From positions 18,178 through 82,177 of the forward strand of contig JAEYZM010000032.1 of the NCBI GenBank assembly GCA_023427985.1: 64,000 nt of DNA, in the 5' to 3' direction. The notes below the pieces were generated by a model, which saw only the letters and a program-made list of their open reading frames with translations, had not been told where the DNA came from and searched no databases. Position 1 is the first letter of the stretch; the number at the start of each line of letters is the position of its first letter. This DNA is from Bacteroidota bacterium (GTDB lineage Bacteria; Bacteroidota; Bacteroidia; Sphingobacteriales; Sphingobacteriaceae). This document shows positions 17,642-26,487 of the stretch, in pieces. The translations under genes and the position numbers were made by a program.

Positions 17642-18232
17642 ATGAGAAAATTATTAGTAGCAGTTTTGGTATTAGCAGGAACTGGTGTTTTTGCATCAAA
17701 TCCAGCAAAAAAAGAAAGCTTCAAAGTAGATGCTAGCAAAAGTAAAGTTGAGTGGTTAGCTAAAAAAGTAACTGGTCAGCACAATGGTGTAGTAACTTTA
17801 CAAAGTGGAAACTTAGTAGTTACAGATGGTAAAATTGCAGGTGGTTCGTTTGTTGTTGATATGAACAGCATCGTGTGTTTGGATTTAACAGGTGAGTGGA
17901 ATGAGAAATTAGTAGGTCACTTAAAGTCAGACGATTTCTTTAGTGTTGCAAACAACCCAGCAGCGAAATTCGACATTACTAAAGTAACTGAAGGAAAAGA
18001 AGGTACTACAATTGAAGGAAACTTAACCATTAAAGGAATTACAAAAACAATTTCTTTCCCAGCATCGGTAAGTAAAAAAGGAAATGTAGTAGTAGCGATT
18101 GCAACTATTAAAATCGACAGAACAAAATTTGATATTAAATATGGTTCTAAATCATTCATTGAAGGTATTGGTGATAAAGCGATTGACGATGATTTCGAAT
18201 TAAAAGTAAACTTAGTTGCAACAACTAAATAA
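17642..18232 (+). CDS. YceI family protein
   Basis: 196 residues with signal peptide (LLVAVLVLAGTGVFAS). Canonical YceI domain over the whole mature protein: FKVDASKSKVEWLAKKVTGQ, HNGVVTLQSG, GGSFVVDMNSI, HLKSDDFFSV, AAKFDITKV, IEGNLTIKGITKTISFPA and TKFDIKYGSKSF. A periplasmic lipocalin-like barrel that binds hydrophobic ligands such as polyisoprenoids. It has its own intrinsic terminator at 18254, so it is probably monocistronic. Confidence 0.95.
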   Translation: MRKLLVAVLVLAGTGVFASNPAKKESFKVDASKSKVEWLAKKVTGQHNGVVTLQSGNLVVTDGKIAGGSFVVDMNSIVCLDLTGEWNEKLVGHLKSDDFFSVANNPAAKFDITKVTEGKEGTTIEGNLTIKGITKTISFPASVSKKGNVVVAIATIKIDRTKFDIKYGSKSFIEGIGDKAIDDDFELKVNLVATTK

Positions 18233-18253
18233 TTAATTTACAAATTGCATAGA

Positions 18254-18283
18254 AAAGGCTCATAGAAATATGAGCCTTTTTTT
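18254..18283 (+). terminator. intrinsic terminator after yceI
   Basis: AAAGGCTCAT (18254-18263), 6-base loop, ATGAGCCTTT (18270-18279) running into a seven-T tract. Confidence 0.85.
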
Positions 18284-18317
18284 ATTCTCTATTATTTTCT
18301 TAATTTGCTAGAGCTTT

Positions 18318-20579
18318 ATGAATCAACGACGACTAAACTTTAGCAAAATGCTCAGCATGTTTTTGTTATGCCTACTTATGCATAACATTAGTTTTGCTCA
18401 CGAGTCCTTAAAAGAACATTCTAAAGTTAGGATCAAACTTAAATGGTTGCATCAATTTCAATTCGCTGGTTATTATGCCGCACAATTGAAAGGCTATTAT
18501 AAAGAAGCAGGTTATGATGTAAATATCATAGAAGGCACTGCAACATCAGGACCCATCAATTTTGTATTATTAGACTCAGCCGAATACGGCATCTCAGCAT
18601 CGGATATTATTGAAAGTAGAGGCAAAGGAAATAAAATTGTTGTACTCGCTGCCATCTATCAGCATTCTCCTTATGTCATCATCAGTCAAAAGGATAAAAA
18701 CATCGTTCACCCTCGCGATCTCATCGGTAAAAAATTAATGGCTGCCAAAGAGCAAGGATTTGTACAATTGAAAGCAATGTTTCAAAAGCAAGGAATCGAT
18801 GTCAATAAAGTGAACATCATTAATCATACTTGGAACAATGCAGATATAACAAATGGATATGCCGATGCAATGACGGGATATATCTCTGCAGAACCGTATC
18901 AATTAAGCAAAAAAGGGGTCGACTTAAATATTATAAAACCAATAAATTTTGGTGTCGATTTTTATGGCGACATGCTCTTTACTACAGAAAAAGAAATTGA
19001 AGATCATCCAGAACGTGCCAAGGCTATACGAGAAGCTAGTATAAAAGGTTGGGAGTATGCCATTAATCACATGGAAGAAATTGCCGATTATATTTTAACA
19101 CTCCCTGGTGTTGCGGAGCGAGGCATTACCAAAGAACATTTAATGTATGAAGCATTGAGTATTCAGAAATTAGTAAAACCAGAAATTGTAGAAATTGGTC
19201 ACATCAATAAGTCACGTCTCGAAGAAATGATTAACAATTACAAATCATTTAACGTGGTGAACAAGAATGTCGATTTTAAGAATTTTATTTATCAGGAAAA
19301 AAGTGAAGAGCGTTACAATGATTTATTGAAGATTGTATACTACCTTATTGGATTAATAGCATTAAGTTTTCTTTTGGTGATTGTTTGGAACAGACAGATG
19401 CAAAAAACAATCAACAAAAGAACGGCGGAACTCAAAAAAGAAGTTGCAATACGAATTGAAGCTGAACAAAATGCAAAGCAAAGTGAAGAGCGATTGGAAT
19501 TAGCCTTACAAGCTGCCCGACTTGGGATTTGGGATTCGTATTTAAAAACAGGCTATGTTTATAGAAACGATATCTGGGCACAAATGTTGGGATATAAACC
19601 TTATGAAATCACACCCGATTATGAAGGTTGGCGTAAATTAGTACATCCTGAAGATTTAGAACGCGTAAACGAGTCCATCCAAAAACATATGATTGGGGAC
19701 ACTTTGTATGACAATTACGAACATCGACTTATCACATCTAAAGGTGAATGGAAATGGATATTGTCCTTGAGTAAAATAGTGGCGAAAGATGAGAACAATA
19801 AGCCAACTCGTTTAATTGGAATACACATCGACATTGACGATATCAAGAAAAAAGAAATTCAACTGAAGCATATTACAGAAGAGTTAATGATTACGAATCG
19901 TGAATTAGAAAAATTCGCGTACATCACTTCACATAATTTAAGAGCCCCAGTGGTAAACATAGTGAGTTTGCTGAAGATGATCGATAAACAAAACATCAAG
20001 GACGAAAATAGTTTAAACATCTTCGATAAAATTGCAACTTCGGTTGAACGATTGGAATCAACACTCAACGATTTAATTGAAGTAGTCTCAGCTAAAAAAT
20101 TGACCCTTGCAGAAAAAACTACCGTGTACATCTCTGAGGTCACTAAAAATGTATTGTCGAACTTAGAAACTCAATTGATTAAGGTCGATGCAGAAGTGAA
20201 TTTAAACTTCAATGCTGCCGATAGAATTTTGTATATTCGTAATGTATTGGAAAGTATTATTCAGAATTTAATTACCAATGCAATCAAATATCGTTCTTTA
20301 GACAGAAGACTACGGATAGAAATCTCAACCACTGAAGATCCAGGATATGTGTACTTACGAGTAAAAGACAATGGTCAAGGATTTGATTCAGAAAAATATG
20401 GTGAAAAGATTTTTAGATTGTACGAACGTCTTCATCATTCCATTGAAGGCAAAGGCTTAGGATTGTATTTAGTAAAATCGCAAGTAGAAGCATTAAATGG
20501 AAAAATTGAAGTAAGTAGTATTAAAAACGAAGGAACTATATTTGTCATATCTATCAAGAAAGAAACAGAAAATGCTTAA
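18318..20579 (+). CDS. substrate-binding protein/PAS/histidine kinase fusion
   Basis: 753 residues. Signal peptide or anchor to about 28. Residues about 35-315 form an NMT1/THI5-like substrate-binding domain (KLKWLHQFQFAGYYAAQLKG, DLIGKKLMAAKEQG, NADITNGYADAMTGYISAEP). One transmembrane helix is near 333-352, then a coiled coil. A PAS domain (about 395-515: LELALQAARLGIWDSYLKTG, GEWKWILSLS) precedes a dimerisation helix with His539 in ITSHNLRAP. The ATPase domain has N-box NLITNAIKYR, DNGQGFD and GKGLGLYLVKS. The periplasmic domain probably senses a pyrimidine-like or small nitrogenous ligand (inferred from the fold). The response regulator gene overlaps the 3' end. Confidence 0.92.
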   Translation: MNQRRLNFSKMLSMFLLCLLMHNISFAHESLKEHSKVRIKLKWLHQFQFAGYYAAQLKGYYKEAGYDVNIIEGTATSGPINFVLLDSAEYGISASDIIESRGKGNKIVVLAAIYQHSPYVIISQKDKNIVHPRDLIGKKLMAAKEQGFVQLKAMFQKQGIDVNKVNIINHTWNNADITNGYADAMTGYISAEPYQLSKKGVDLNIIKPINFGVDFYGDMLFTTEKEIEDHPERAKAIREASIKGWEYAINHMEEIADYILTLPGVAERGITKEHLMYEALSIQKLVKPEIVEIGHINKSRLEEMINNYKSFNVVNKNVDFKNFIYQEKSEERYNDLLKIVYYLIGLIALSFLLVIVWNRQMQKTINKRTAELKKEVAIRIEAEQNAKQSEERLELALQAARLGIWDSYLKTGYVYRNDIWAQMLGYKPYEITPDYEGWRKLVHPEDLERVNESIQKHMIGDTLYDNYEHRLITSKGEWKWILSLSKIVAKDENNKPTRLIGIHIDIDDIKKKEIQLKHITEELMITNRELEKFAYITSHNLRAPVVNIVSLLKMIDKQNIKDENSLNIFDKIATSVERLESTLNDLIEVVSAKKLTLAEKTTVYISEVTKNVLSNLETQLIKVDAEVNLNFNAADRILYIRNVLESIIQNLITNAIKYRSLDRRLRIEISTTEDPGYVYLRVKDNGQGFDSEKYGEKIFRLYERLHHSIEGKGLGLYLVKSQVEALNGKIEVSSIKNEGTIFVISIKKETENA

Positions 20580-20985
20580 AAAATTCAACAACATTCTTAT
20601 TATTGACGACGACCAGGTGAATAATTTCATTGTGAGCAGTACTCTAAAGAAATTACAAATTTCTGAACATATAGATGCAGTGTTGAATGGCTTAGAAGGG
20701 ATACACTACCTCATCGATAAAAGCAAATCGGCACCTGAGATGATTCCTCAATTAATTATTCTCGACATTAATATGAGTGTGATGGATGGTTGGGAATTTT
20801 TAGAAGAATTTGAAAAATTCGAAGAAGAATTCAAATCGAACATCAATATATATATGGTATCTTCATCGGTTTATGAAGAAGACATTCAACGTTCAAAAAC
20901 TTTTGCTAGCGTAAAAGATTTCATCTCTAAACCATTATTAGAAGAAACCATTCTTCAAATTTACAATAAGCATTTCAATGAATAA
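20572..20985 (+). CDS. single-domain response regulator
   Basis: 137 residues from the ATG at 20572, which overlaps the kinase stop by 8 bases; an earlier frame start at 20542 lies inside the kinase and is less likely. It is a receiver domain only: acidic pocket IIDDDQVNN at the N-terminus, phospho-acceptor Asp in IILDINMSVMDGWEF, a conserved Ser in YMVSSS and Lys in DFISKPL. No DNA-binding output, so it probably passes phosphate on or acts by protein contact. Translational coupling suggests 1:1 partnership with the fused kinase. Confidence 0.93.
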   Translation: MLKKFNNILIIDDDQVNNFIVSSTLKKLQISEHIDAVLNGLEGIHYLIDKSKSAPEMIPQLIILDINMSVMDGWEFLEEFEKFEEEFKSNINIYMVSSSVYEEDIQRSKTFASVKDFISKPLLEETILQIYNKHFNE

Positions 20986-20999
20986 CAATAGCAGATATG

Positions 21000-21770
21000 T
21001 TAGGCTTTAATGCTTAACATATCTTCTTTCAATTCAAATTGAACACAGGCATTCCGAATGTCGTGATACATCAAACATTTCCAAGATTCTTCAGCAGCTT
21101 TGCGACCATAATGTTCGCGTAACTCCATACTTTTCCTGCCATCAAAATCATACTTCGCAATCATCTTACGAACCACTTGTATTGCATCTGGCATTACATC
21201 GCCACCAAAAAAATACGTTTCATGTTCGTGATTGATTTTAAAAACTTGATGGTAGGGGCAATGCGCACCTGTTAACTCAAATGAAATATATTCGTTAATC
21301 CAGCCATCGCCATCTATCAATTGCAAACCAGAATATCTGCGCACAACCTCCAAGCGTTCTTTATGATAGGATCTGGAATCTTTTGTTAATGCATAATTCA
21401 TCTCCTCTCGCTGTATGAAATAATCGGCATTCGGAAATGCAATTTCATATCCCGATGTATTTACTTTTAGCATCCCTCCTGCATGATCGTAATGCAGATG
21501 CGACATCAACACCATATTCACATCCATCTCAGAATAACCCAATTTCCGTATGGCATTGTGAATCCATAAATTGTTTGCATCATCGGCATAACCCAAACCT
21601 GTGTCGATTAAAACCAAATCGGTACCAAAATCGATTAAAAAAGGTTGAACCTCAACAAACAAAGAAGCTTTGCGCTCTTCCTTTTTATGAATACTTGGGT
21701 CAAATGGGATGAATTTCTTGCTCGCATCAACACTGTACGAACCCTCACTTAAACTGTAAACTTTTGCCAT
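21000..21770 (-). CDS. MBL-fold metallo-hydrolase
   Basis: 256 residues. Metallo-beta-lactamase fold with the zinc motif MSHLHYDHAGG (HxHxDH), a preceding DLVLIDTGLGY, the second histidine in TGAHCPYHQ, the metal Asp in FFGGDVMPD, and the last histidine in LMYHDIRN. The arrangement resembles AHL-lactonase-like or generic thiolester/lactone hydrolases, but the substrate cannot be assigned. Cytoplasmic, no signal peptide. It is convergent with the response regulator and divergent from recJ. Confidence 0.88.
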   Translation of the reverse strand: MAKVYSLSEGSYSVDASKKFIPFDPSIHKKEERKASLFVEVQPFLIDFGTDLVLIDTGLGYADDANNLWIHNAIRKLGYSEMDVNMVLMSHLHYDHAGGMLKVNTSGYEIAFPNADYFIQREEMNYALTKDSRSYHKERLEVVRRYSGLQLIDGDGWINEYISFELTGAHCPYHQVFKINHEHETYFFGGDVMPDAIQVVRKMIAKYDFDGRKSMELREHYGRKAAEESWKCLMYHDIRNACVQFELKEDMLSIKA

Positions 21771-21860
21771 TTATTAACAAAATTCTATAAAATGCTTATA
21801 AAATATTCCTCGCCAATTCGTATATTTCGAGTAAAATTTCAATTACTGATCAGCAAAGAT

Positions 21861-23561
21861 ATGGAAAAAAGGTGGGTAGAAAATAAGCTTAACAACCAAG
21901 ATACAATTACACAGCTTGTTGATCAATTAAATATTAACACCATTATTGCCGAATTGTTGGTGAACCGCGGCATCACCAATTACCAAGAAGCCGAGCAATT
22001 TTTCCGACCTAAATTTTCGCATACACACGATCCATTCCTCATGAAGGATATGGACAAAGCGATTGCAAGAATTAAACAAGCGATAGAAGAAAACGAACGA
22101 ATATTAATTTACGGCGATTACGATGTAGACGGAACTACATCGGTTGCATTGGTATATTCCTTTTTCAAACCGCGCTATTCGAACATCGATTTTTATATTC
22201 CCGATCGTTATAAAGAGGGTTATGGTGTTTCAAGAGATGGCATCGATTATGCAGCAGCGAATAATTGTAAATTAATCATTGCCTTAGATTGTGGAATTAA
22301 AGCGAACGACAAAGTAGAGTACGCCAATTCTTTGGGCATCGATTTTATTATTTGCGATCATCATTTACCTGCGGAACAAATTCCAAATGCAGTTGCAGTA
22401 TTGGATCCTAAGCGCATCGATTGCCCCTACCCTTACAAAGAATTATCGGGTTGCGGAATCGGTTTCAAACTCGTCCAAGCATTTTGCATTTCGGAAAACA
22501 TCGGCCTAGAGCAAATTGAAAAACTGCTCGATTTGGTTGTGGTAAGTATTGCTTCCGATATCGTTCCCGTTACAGGTGAAAATCGGACTTTGGCATACAT
22601 CGGCCTAGAACATTTAAATAAAAATCCACGTCCAGGTTTGCAAGCCCTCATCGAAAAAACAACATGCAAAGAATTGAGTGTGCATGAAATTGTTTTCTCC
22701 ATTGGACCACGTATCAATGCAGCTGGCCGTATAGATCATGCGCGTCTAGCCGTTTCATTATTGATTGCCGATGATTACAAGGAAGCGAAATTGTTGTGCG
22801 ATACCATTGACACGATCAACACCGAACGTAAAGAGTTTGATCAGAACATTACGATTGAAGCGATAGAGATGATTGAGAACAATTCAATTTTGCGCGCTAA
22901 AAAATCGACCGTTTTATACAACAAAGCTTGGCATAAAGGGGTGATAGGAATTGTAGCTTCTCGATTGATTGACAAATATTATAGACCAACCATTATACTT
23001 ACTGAATCCAATGGACATGCAGCAGGTTCTGCGCGTTCTGTGAATGGATTTGATATTTACGAAGCGATAAGTGCATGTAGCGATTTATTGGATCAATACG
23101 GTGGACATAAATATGCGGCGGGCTTGACAATGAAAATCGAAAACATTCCTGCTTTTGTGGAGCGATTTGAATCGATTGTGTCGAGTACCATACAGGATAA
23201 TAGTTTGCAACAAGAAATTTCAATCGAATCGGAATTAAATTTGCAAGAATTTAACACCAAGTTTTATCGTATCTTAAAACAATTTGCACCATTTGGTCCG
23301 GGTAATGTGAAGCCTGTTTTTATTTCACGTAATGTTCAATTGGCGGCTGAATTAAAAGTAGTGGGCAAGTTAGGTGATCATTTGAAATTTTCTGTAGTAC
23401 AAAATGGAAGTTATGTATTCGAATGCATTGCATATGGCTTGGGGCATTATAAAGAAATATTAGAACAAGTAAGCAAATTTGATATTTGTTATTGCTTAGA
23501 AGAAAATACTTGGCGTGATAAAACCAGTATACAATTAAATATAAAAGATATTCGCATTTAA
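21861..23561 (+). CDS. recJ: single-stranded-DNA exonuclease RecJ
   Basis: 566 residues from the ATG at 21861, where the typical start MEKRWVENK begins; the frame opens earlier (21792) but overlaps the divergent promoter region. DHH-family 5'-3' exonuclease: metal motifs YGDYDVDGTTS, LDCGIKAND and CDHHLP (D166-H-H), then GCGIGFK, then DHHA1 motifs GIVASRL and GHAAGSAR, plus GGHKYAAGLTM. The C-terminal OB fold (FAPFGPGNVKPVF) is present. Acts in recombinational and mismatch repair. lptB follows 18 bases later, so the genes may share a transcript. Confidence 0.97.
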   Translation: MEKRWVENKLNNQDTITQLVDQLNINTIIAELLVNRGITNYQEAEQFFRPKFSHTHDPFLMKDMDKAIARIKQAIEENERILIYGDYDVDGTTSVALVYSFFKPRYSNIDFYIPDRYKEGYGVSRDGIDYAAANNCKLIIALDCGIKANDKVEYANSLGIDFIICDHHLPAEQIPNAVAVLDPKRIDCPYPYKELSGCGIGFKLVQAFCISENIGLEQIEKLLDLVVVSIASDIVPVTGENRTLAYIGLEHLNKNPRPGLQALIEKTTCKELSVHEIVFSIGPRINAAGRIDHARLAVSLLIADDYKEAKLLCDTIDTINTERKEFDQNITIEAIEMIENNSILRAKKSTVLYNKAWHKGVIGIVASRLIDKYYRPTIILTESNGHAAGSARSVNGFDIYEAISACSDLLDQYGGHKYAAGLTMKIENIPAFVERFESIVSSTIQDNSLQQEISIESELNLQEFNTKFYRILKQFAPFGPGNVKPVFISRNVQLAAELKVVGKLGDHLKFSVVQNGSYVFECIAYGLGHYKEILEQVSKFDICYCLEENTWRDKTSIQLNIKDIRI

Positions 23562-23579
23562 TGCGGAAATTAAGAAAGC

Positions 23580-24317
23580 ATGTTAGAGTTAAGAGCAGAA
23601 CATTTAATAAAAACATATAAAAAAAGAACCGTTGTAAACGATGTATCTTTCTATGTACGTCAGGGTGAGATTGTGGGACTCCTTGGTCCAAATGGTGCAG
23701 GTAAAACAACTTCTTTTTATATGATTGTTGGATTGATAAAACCGAATCAAGGAAACATCTATTTAAACGATCAAGACATCACCTATGAGCCCATGTATAA
23801 ACGTGCTCAAAAAGGGATTGGATATTTAGCGCAAGAAGCATCGGTATTTCGAAAGTTGAGTGTAGAGGAAAATATTTTGGCGATTTTGCAGATGACCGAT
23901 TTAAAACCGAAAGAGCAGAAAGAAAAATTAGAGGAGCTAATTGATGAATTTAGCTTAGGGAAAGTTCGTAAAAATCGTGGCGATTTATTGTCGGGTGGTG
24001 AAAGAAGAAGAACTGAAATTGCTCGAGCATTAGCGGCTAATCCTAATTTCATTTTACTCGATGAACCTTTTGCAGGTGTTGATCCAATTGCGGTAGAAGA
24101 GATACAGAGCATTGTATCAAAATTGAAAAATAAAAATATTGGAATATTAATTACCGACCATAACGTACAGGAAACTTTATCGATTACAGATAGAGCATAT
24201 TTATTATTCGAAGGTTCAATTTTAAAATCTGGTTCGGCAGAGGAGCTAGCTGAAGATGAGCAAGTACGACGTGTATATTTAGGTAAGAACTTTGTTTTAC
24301 GTCAAAAAACTTTTTAA
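23580..24317 (+). CDS. lptB: LPS export ABC transporter ATP-binding protein
   Basis: 245 residues. Walker A GPNGAGKTTS, Q-loop YLAQEASVF, signature LSGGERRRTEIAR, Walker B FILLDEPFAGVDP and switch histidine ITDHNV. YLAQEASVFRKLSV and the Glu-rich C-terminus are LptB-specific. It drives LptFG in moving lipopolysaccharide from the inner membrane to the LptC-A-D bridge. The stop overlaps the start of the next gene by one base (TAATG), so the pair is translationally coupled. Confidence 0.96.
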   Translation: MLELRAEHLIKTYKKRTVVNDVSFYVRQGEIVGLLGPNGAGKTTSFYMIVGLIKPNQGNIYLNDQDITYEPMYKRAQKGIGYLAQEASVFRKLSVEENILAILQMTDLKPKEQKEKLEELIDEFSLGKVRKNRGDLLSGGERRRTEIARALAANPNFILLDEPFAGVDPIAVEEIQSIVSKLKNKNIGILITDHNVQETLSITDRAYLLFEGSILKSGSAEELAEDEQVRRVYLGKNFVLRQKTF

Positions 24318-25828
24318 TGGAATTCATCAACTCTATATTATCTTGGATCATGAAAAAAAGAATTCATCAAATTGAATTCTTCATGAAATATCCCAATGAA
24401 GTACAAGAGGAATGGTTACATACCTTAATTCACAATGCAAAAAATACCGAATGGGGTAAAACCTATGATTTCAAAAGCATACAGAGTGTGGAAGAATTTA
24501 AACGCAGAGTTCCCATTCAAAATTACGATACCTTAAAACCGTTTATAGAACGCATGCTTAAAGGAGAGCAAAACGTTTTATGGCCATCAGAAATAAAATG
24601 GTTTGCTAAATCATCGGGAACTACTAGCGATAAAAGTAAATTCATTCCAGTGAGTACAGAATCACTCGAAGAATGTCATTACAAAGGTGGTAAAGACTTG
24701 CTTTCCATCTATTGCCACAACAGACCCGAGACAAAAATTTTTACAGGCAAATGTTTGGTTCTTGGCGGAAGTCATCAGATAAATCATTTAAACGAAGAAT
24801 CGCAATACGGCGATTTGTCGGCCGTACTAATTAAGAATTTACCCATTTGGGCCGAGTTCCATCGAACTCCTGAATTGTCCATTGCATTGATGGATAATTG
24901 GGAAGATAAAATTGAGAAGATGGCACATTCTACAATACCTGTGAATGTTACCAATATCTCTGGAGTACCTACCTGGACAGTTATATTAGCCAAACGAGTT
25001 TTAGAAATTACTGGTAAAAATAATTTATTGGAAGTATGGCCAAACTTGGAATTGTATTTCCACGGCGCTGTAAATTTTGCACCTTACCGAGAGCAGTTCA
25101 AAAAATTAATCCCTAGTGAGGAGATGTATTATCTCGAAACCTATAATGCATCAGAAGGTTTCTTTGGGATACAAGATCAAATCAACTCGACCGAAATGTT
25201 GTTGATGCTCGACTACGGAATTTATTATGAATTTATTCCGATGGAGGAACTCGACAAAGAATTCCCTAAATCATTAACGCTTGCAGAAGTAGAGTTGAAT
25301 AAAAACTATGCGCTTGTAATTAGTACAAATGCTGGCTTATGGCGCTATATGATTGGCGATACAATAAAATTCACATCATTAAATCCATACCGAATTCAAA
25401 TCACTGGTAGAACAAAACATTTCATCAATGCATTTGGCGAAGAACTTATTATCGATAATGCTGAAAATGCATTGGTAGTTGCTTGTAAGGAAACAGATGC
25501 TATTATTAAAGATTATACTGCAGGTCCAATTTATTTTGGCGATGGTGTATCTGGAGGACATGAATGGATAATAGAATTTGAAAAAATACCGAAAGATGTT
25601 ACGCTTTTCAAAAAATTACTCGACGATAATTTAAAAAAGTTAAACTCCGATTATGAAGCAAAACGTAAGGGCGACATGGCATTGAAATTCCCAACGATAC
25701 ATATAGCGGAAAGCAATACTTTTTACAATTGGATGAAGAGTAGAGGAAAATTGGGAGGACAACATAAGGTACCACGCCTTGCTAACGATCGCAAATATTT
25801 AGAAGAATTACTACCCTTACTCGTATAA
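24317..25828 (+). CDS. GH3-family acyl-adenylating enzyme
   Basis: 503 residues of the GH3 superfamily, related to plant acyl-acid amido synthetases. ATP-binding motif SSGTTSDKSKFIP near 95-110, YNASEGFFGIQ near 275, YALVISTNAGLWRYMIGD near 335, and TGRTKHFINAFGEELI near 360-375. The bacterial reaction and substrate are not established. The one-base overlap with lptB, a linkage recurrent in Bacteroidota, suggests a role tied to envelope lipid synthesis or export (inference). All adenylation motifs look intact. Confidence 0.88.
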   Translation: MEFINSILSWIMKKRIHQIEFFMKYPNEVQEEWLHTLIHNAKNTEWGKTYDFKSIQSVEEFKRRVPIQNYDTLKPFIERMLKGEQNVLWPSEIKWFAKSSGTTSDKSKFIPVSTESLEECHYKGGKDLLSIYCHNRPETKIFTGKCLVLGGSHQINHLNEESQYGDLSAVLIKNLPIWAEFHRTPELSIALMDNWEDKIEKMAHSTIPVNVTNISGVPTWTVILAKRVLEITGKNNLLEVWPNLELYFHGAVNFAPYREQFKKLIPSEEMYYLETYNASEGFFGIQDQINSTEMLLMLDYGIYYEFIPMEELDKEFPKSLTLAEVELNKNYALVISTNAGLWRYMIGDTIKFTSLNPYRIQITGRTKHFINAFGEELIIDNAENALVVACKETDAIIKDYTAGPIYFGDGVSGGHEWIIEFEKIPKDVTLFKKLLDDNLKKLNSDYEAKRKGDMALKFPTIHIAESNTFYNWMKSRGKLGGQHKVPRLANDRKYLEELLPLLV

Positions 25829-25842
25829 ACTTTTAAAAAAAA

Positions 25843-26487
25843 TTAACGCATTTTCTTACTCATAGCATTACTACCATAAATCGTGAAAGTTAATCCAGCT
25901 ACGGTTTGTATAGTATTTAAATTAACGAAGGGAGAAACACCTACACCAAAATCATACACAGGTTTAAAGAAAAATTCGGTTTGAATTTGCAACCCAACCC
26001 CAATCGAATATTTACCAGACAATGTTTTAACTGTATCAGTTGGATAATAATTTGTAAAGAGCACATTAGGTACAGCATACGTTACCCATTTGAAATATTG
26101 CGCTTCTTTGCGATAGAGTGCTCTACCAAACTTTATGCTATTCAAATAAACAAATGGTCCACCCGACAATAAATAATTTTGATAATGTGCCTGATAGCCT
26201 AAAAGCCATTGTCGATCTAATTTATCAAAATAATGAAAGTCGACACTTAAATTTGCATTATTAATTCCATCAAACTGAGGATAAAAACTTGGACCAAAGC
26301 CAAAGCTTAGGTAATTATTTCTCTCTTTAAATTTATAATCGCCAATATAGTATTCAAGAAATTCTTTTTTAGGTTTTTGCTTTACAGTGCTGGTATCTTT
26401 ACTTGCAACAGATACCTTTGGGTATCGTTGAGCGAAGACCGTTCCTAGGCTAAAAAATAAAAATATGAATACTAAAGTTTTACGCAT
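25843..26487 (-). CDS. outer-membrane beta-barrel-like protein, unknown function
   Basis: 214 residues with a signal peptide (LVFIFLFFSLGTVFAQ). The mature part is rich in alternating aromatic and polar residues (NNYLSFGFGPSFYPQFDG, VDFHYFDKLDRQWLLGYQAH, PVYDFGVGVSPFVNL) and ends in a TFTIYG-type strand, as in small Bacteroidota porin-like barrels. Overlaps the 3' end of the terC gene by 8 bases and lies downstream of it in the same direction. No known family recognised. Confidence 0.65.
   Translation of the reverse strand: MRKTLVFIFLFFSLGTVFAQRYPKVSVASKDTSTVKQKPKKEFLEYYIGDYKFKERNNYLSFGFGPSFYPQFDGINNANLSVDFHYFDKLDRQWLLGYQAHYQNYLLSGGPFVYLNSIKFGRALYRKEAQYFKWVTYAVPNVLFTNYYPTDTVKTLSGKYSIGVGLQIQTEFFFKPVYDFGVGVSPFVNLNTIQTVAGLTFTIYGSNAMSKKMR

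Noticed and set aside
23320..23709. 129-codon minus-strand frame spanning the recJ/lptB junction
   Set aside because: Lies across two conserved genes and has no recognisable features.
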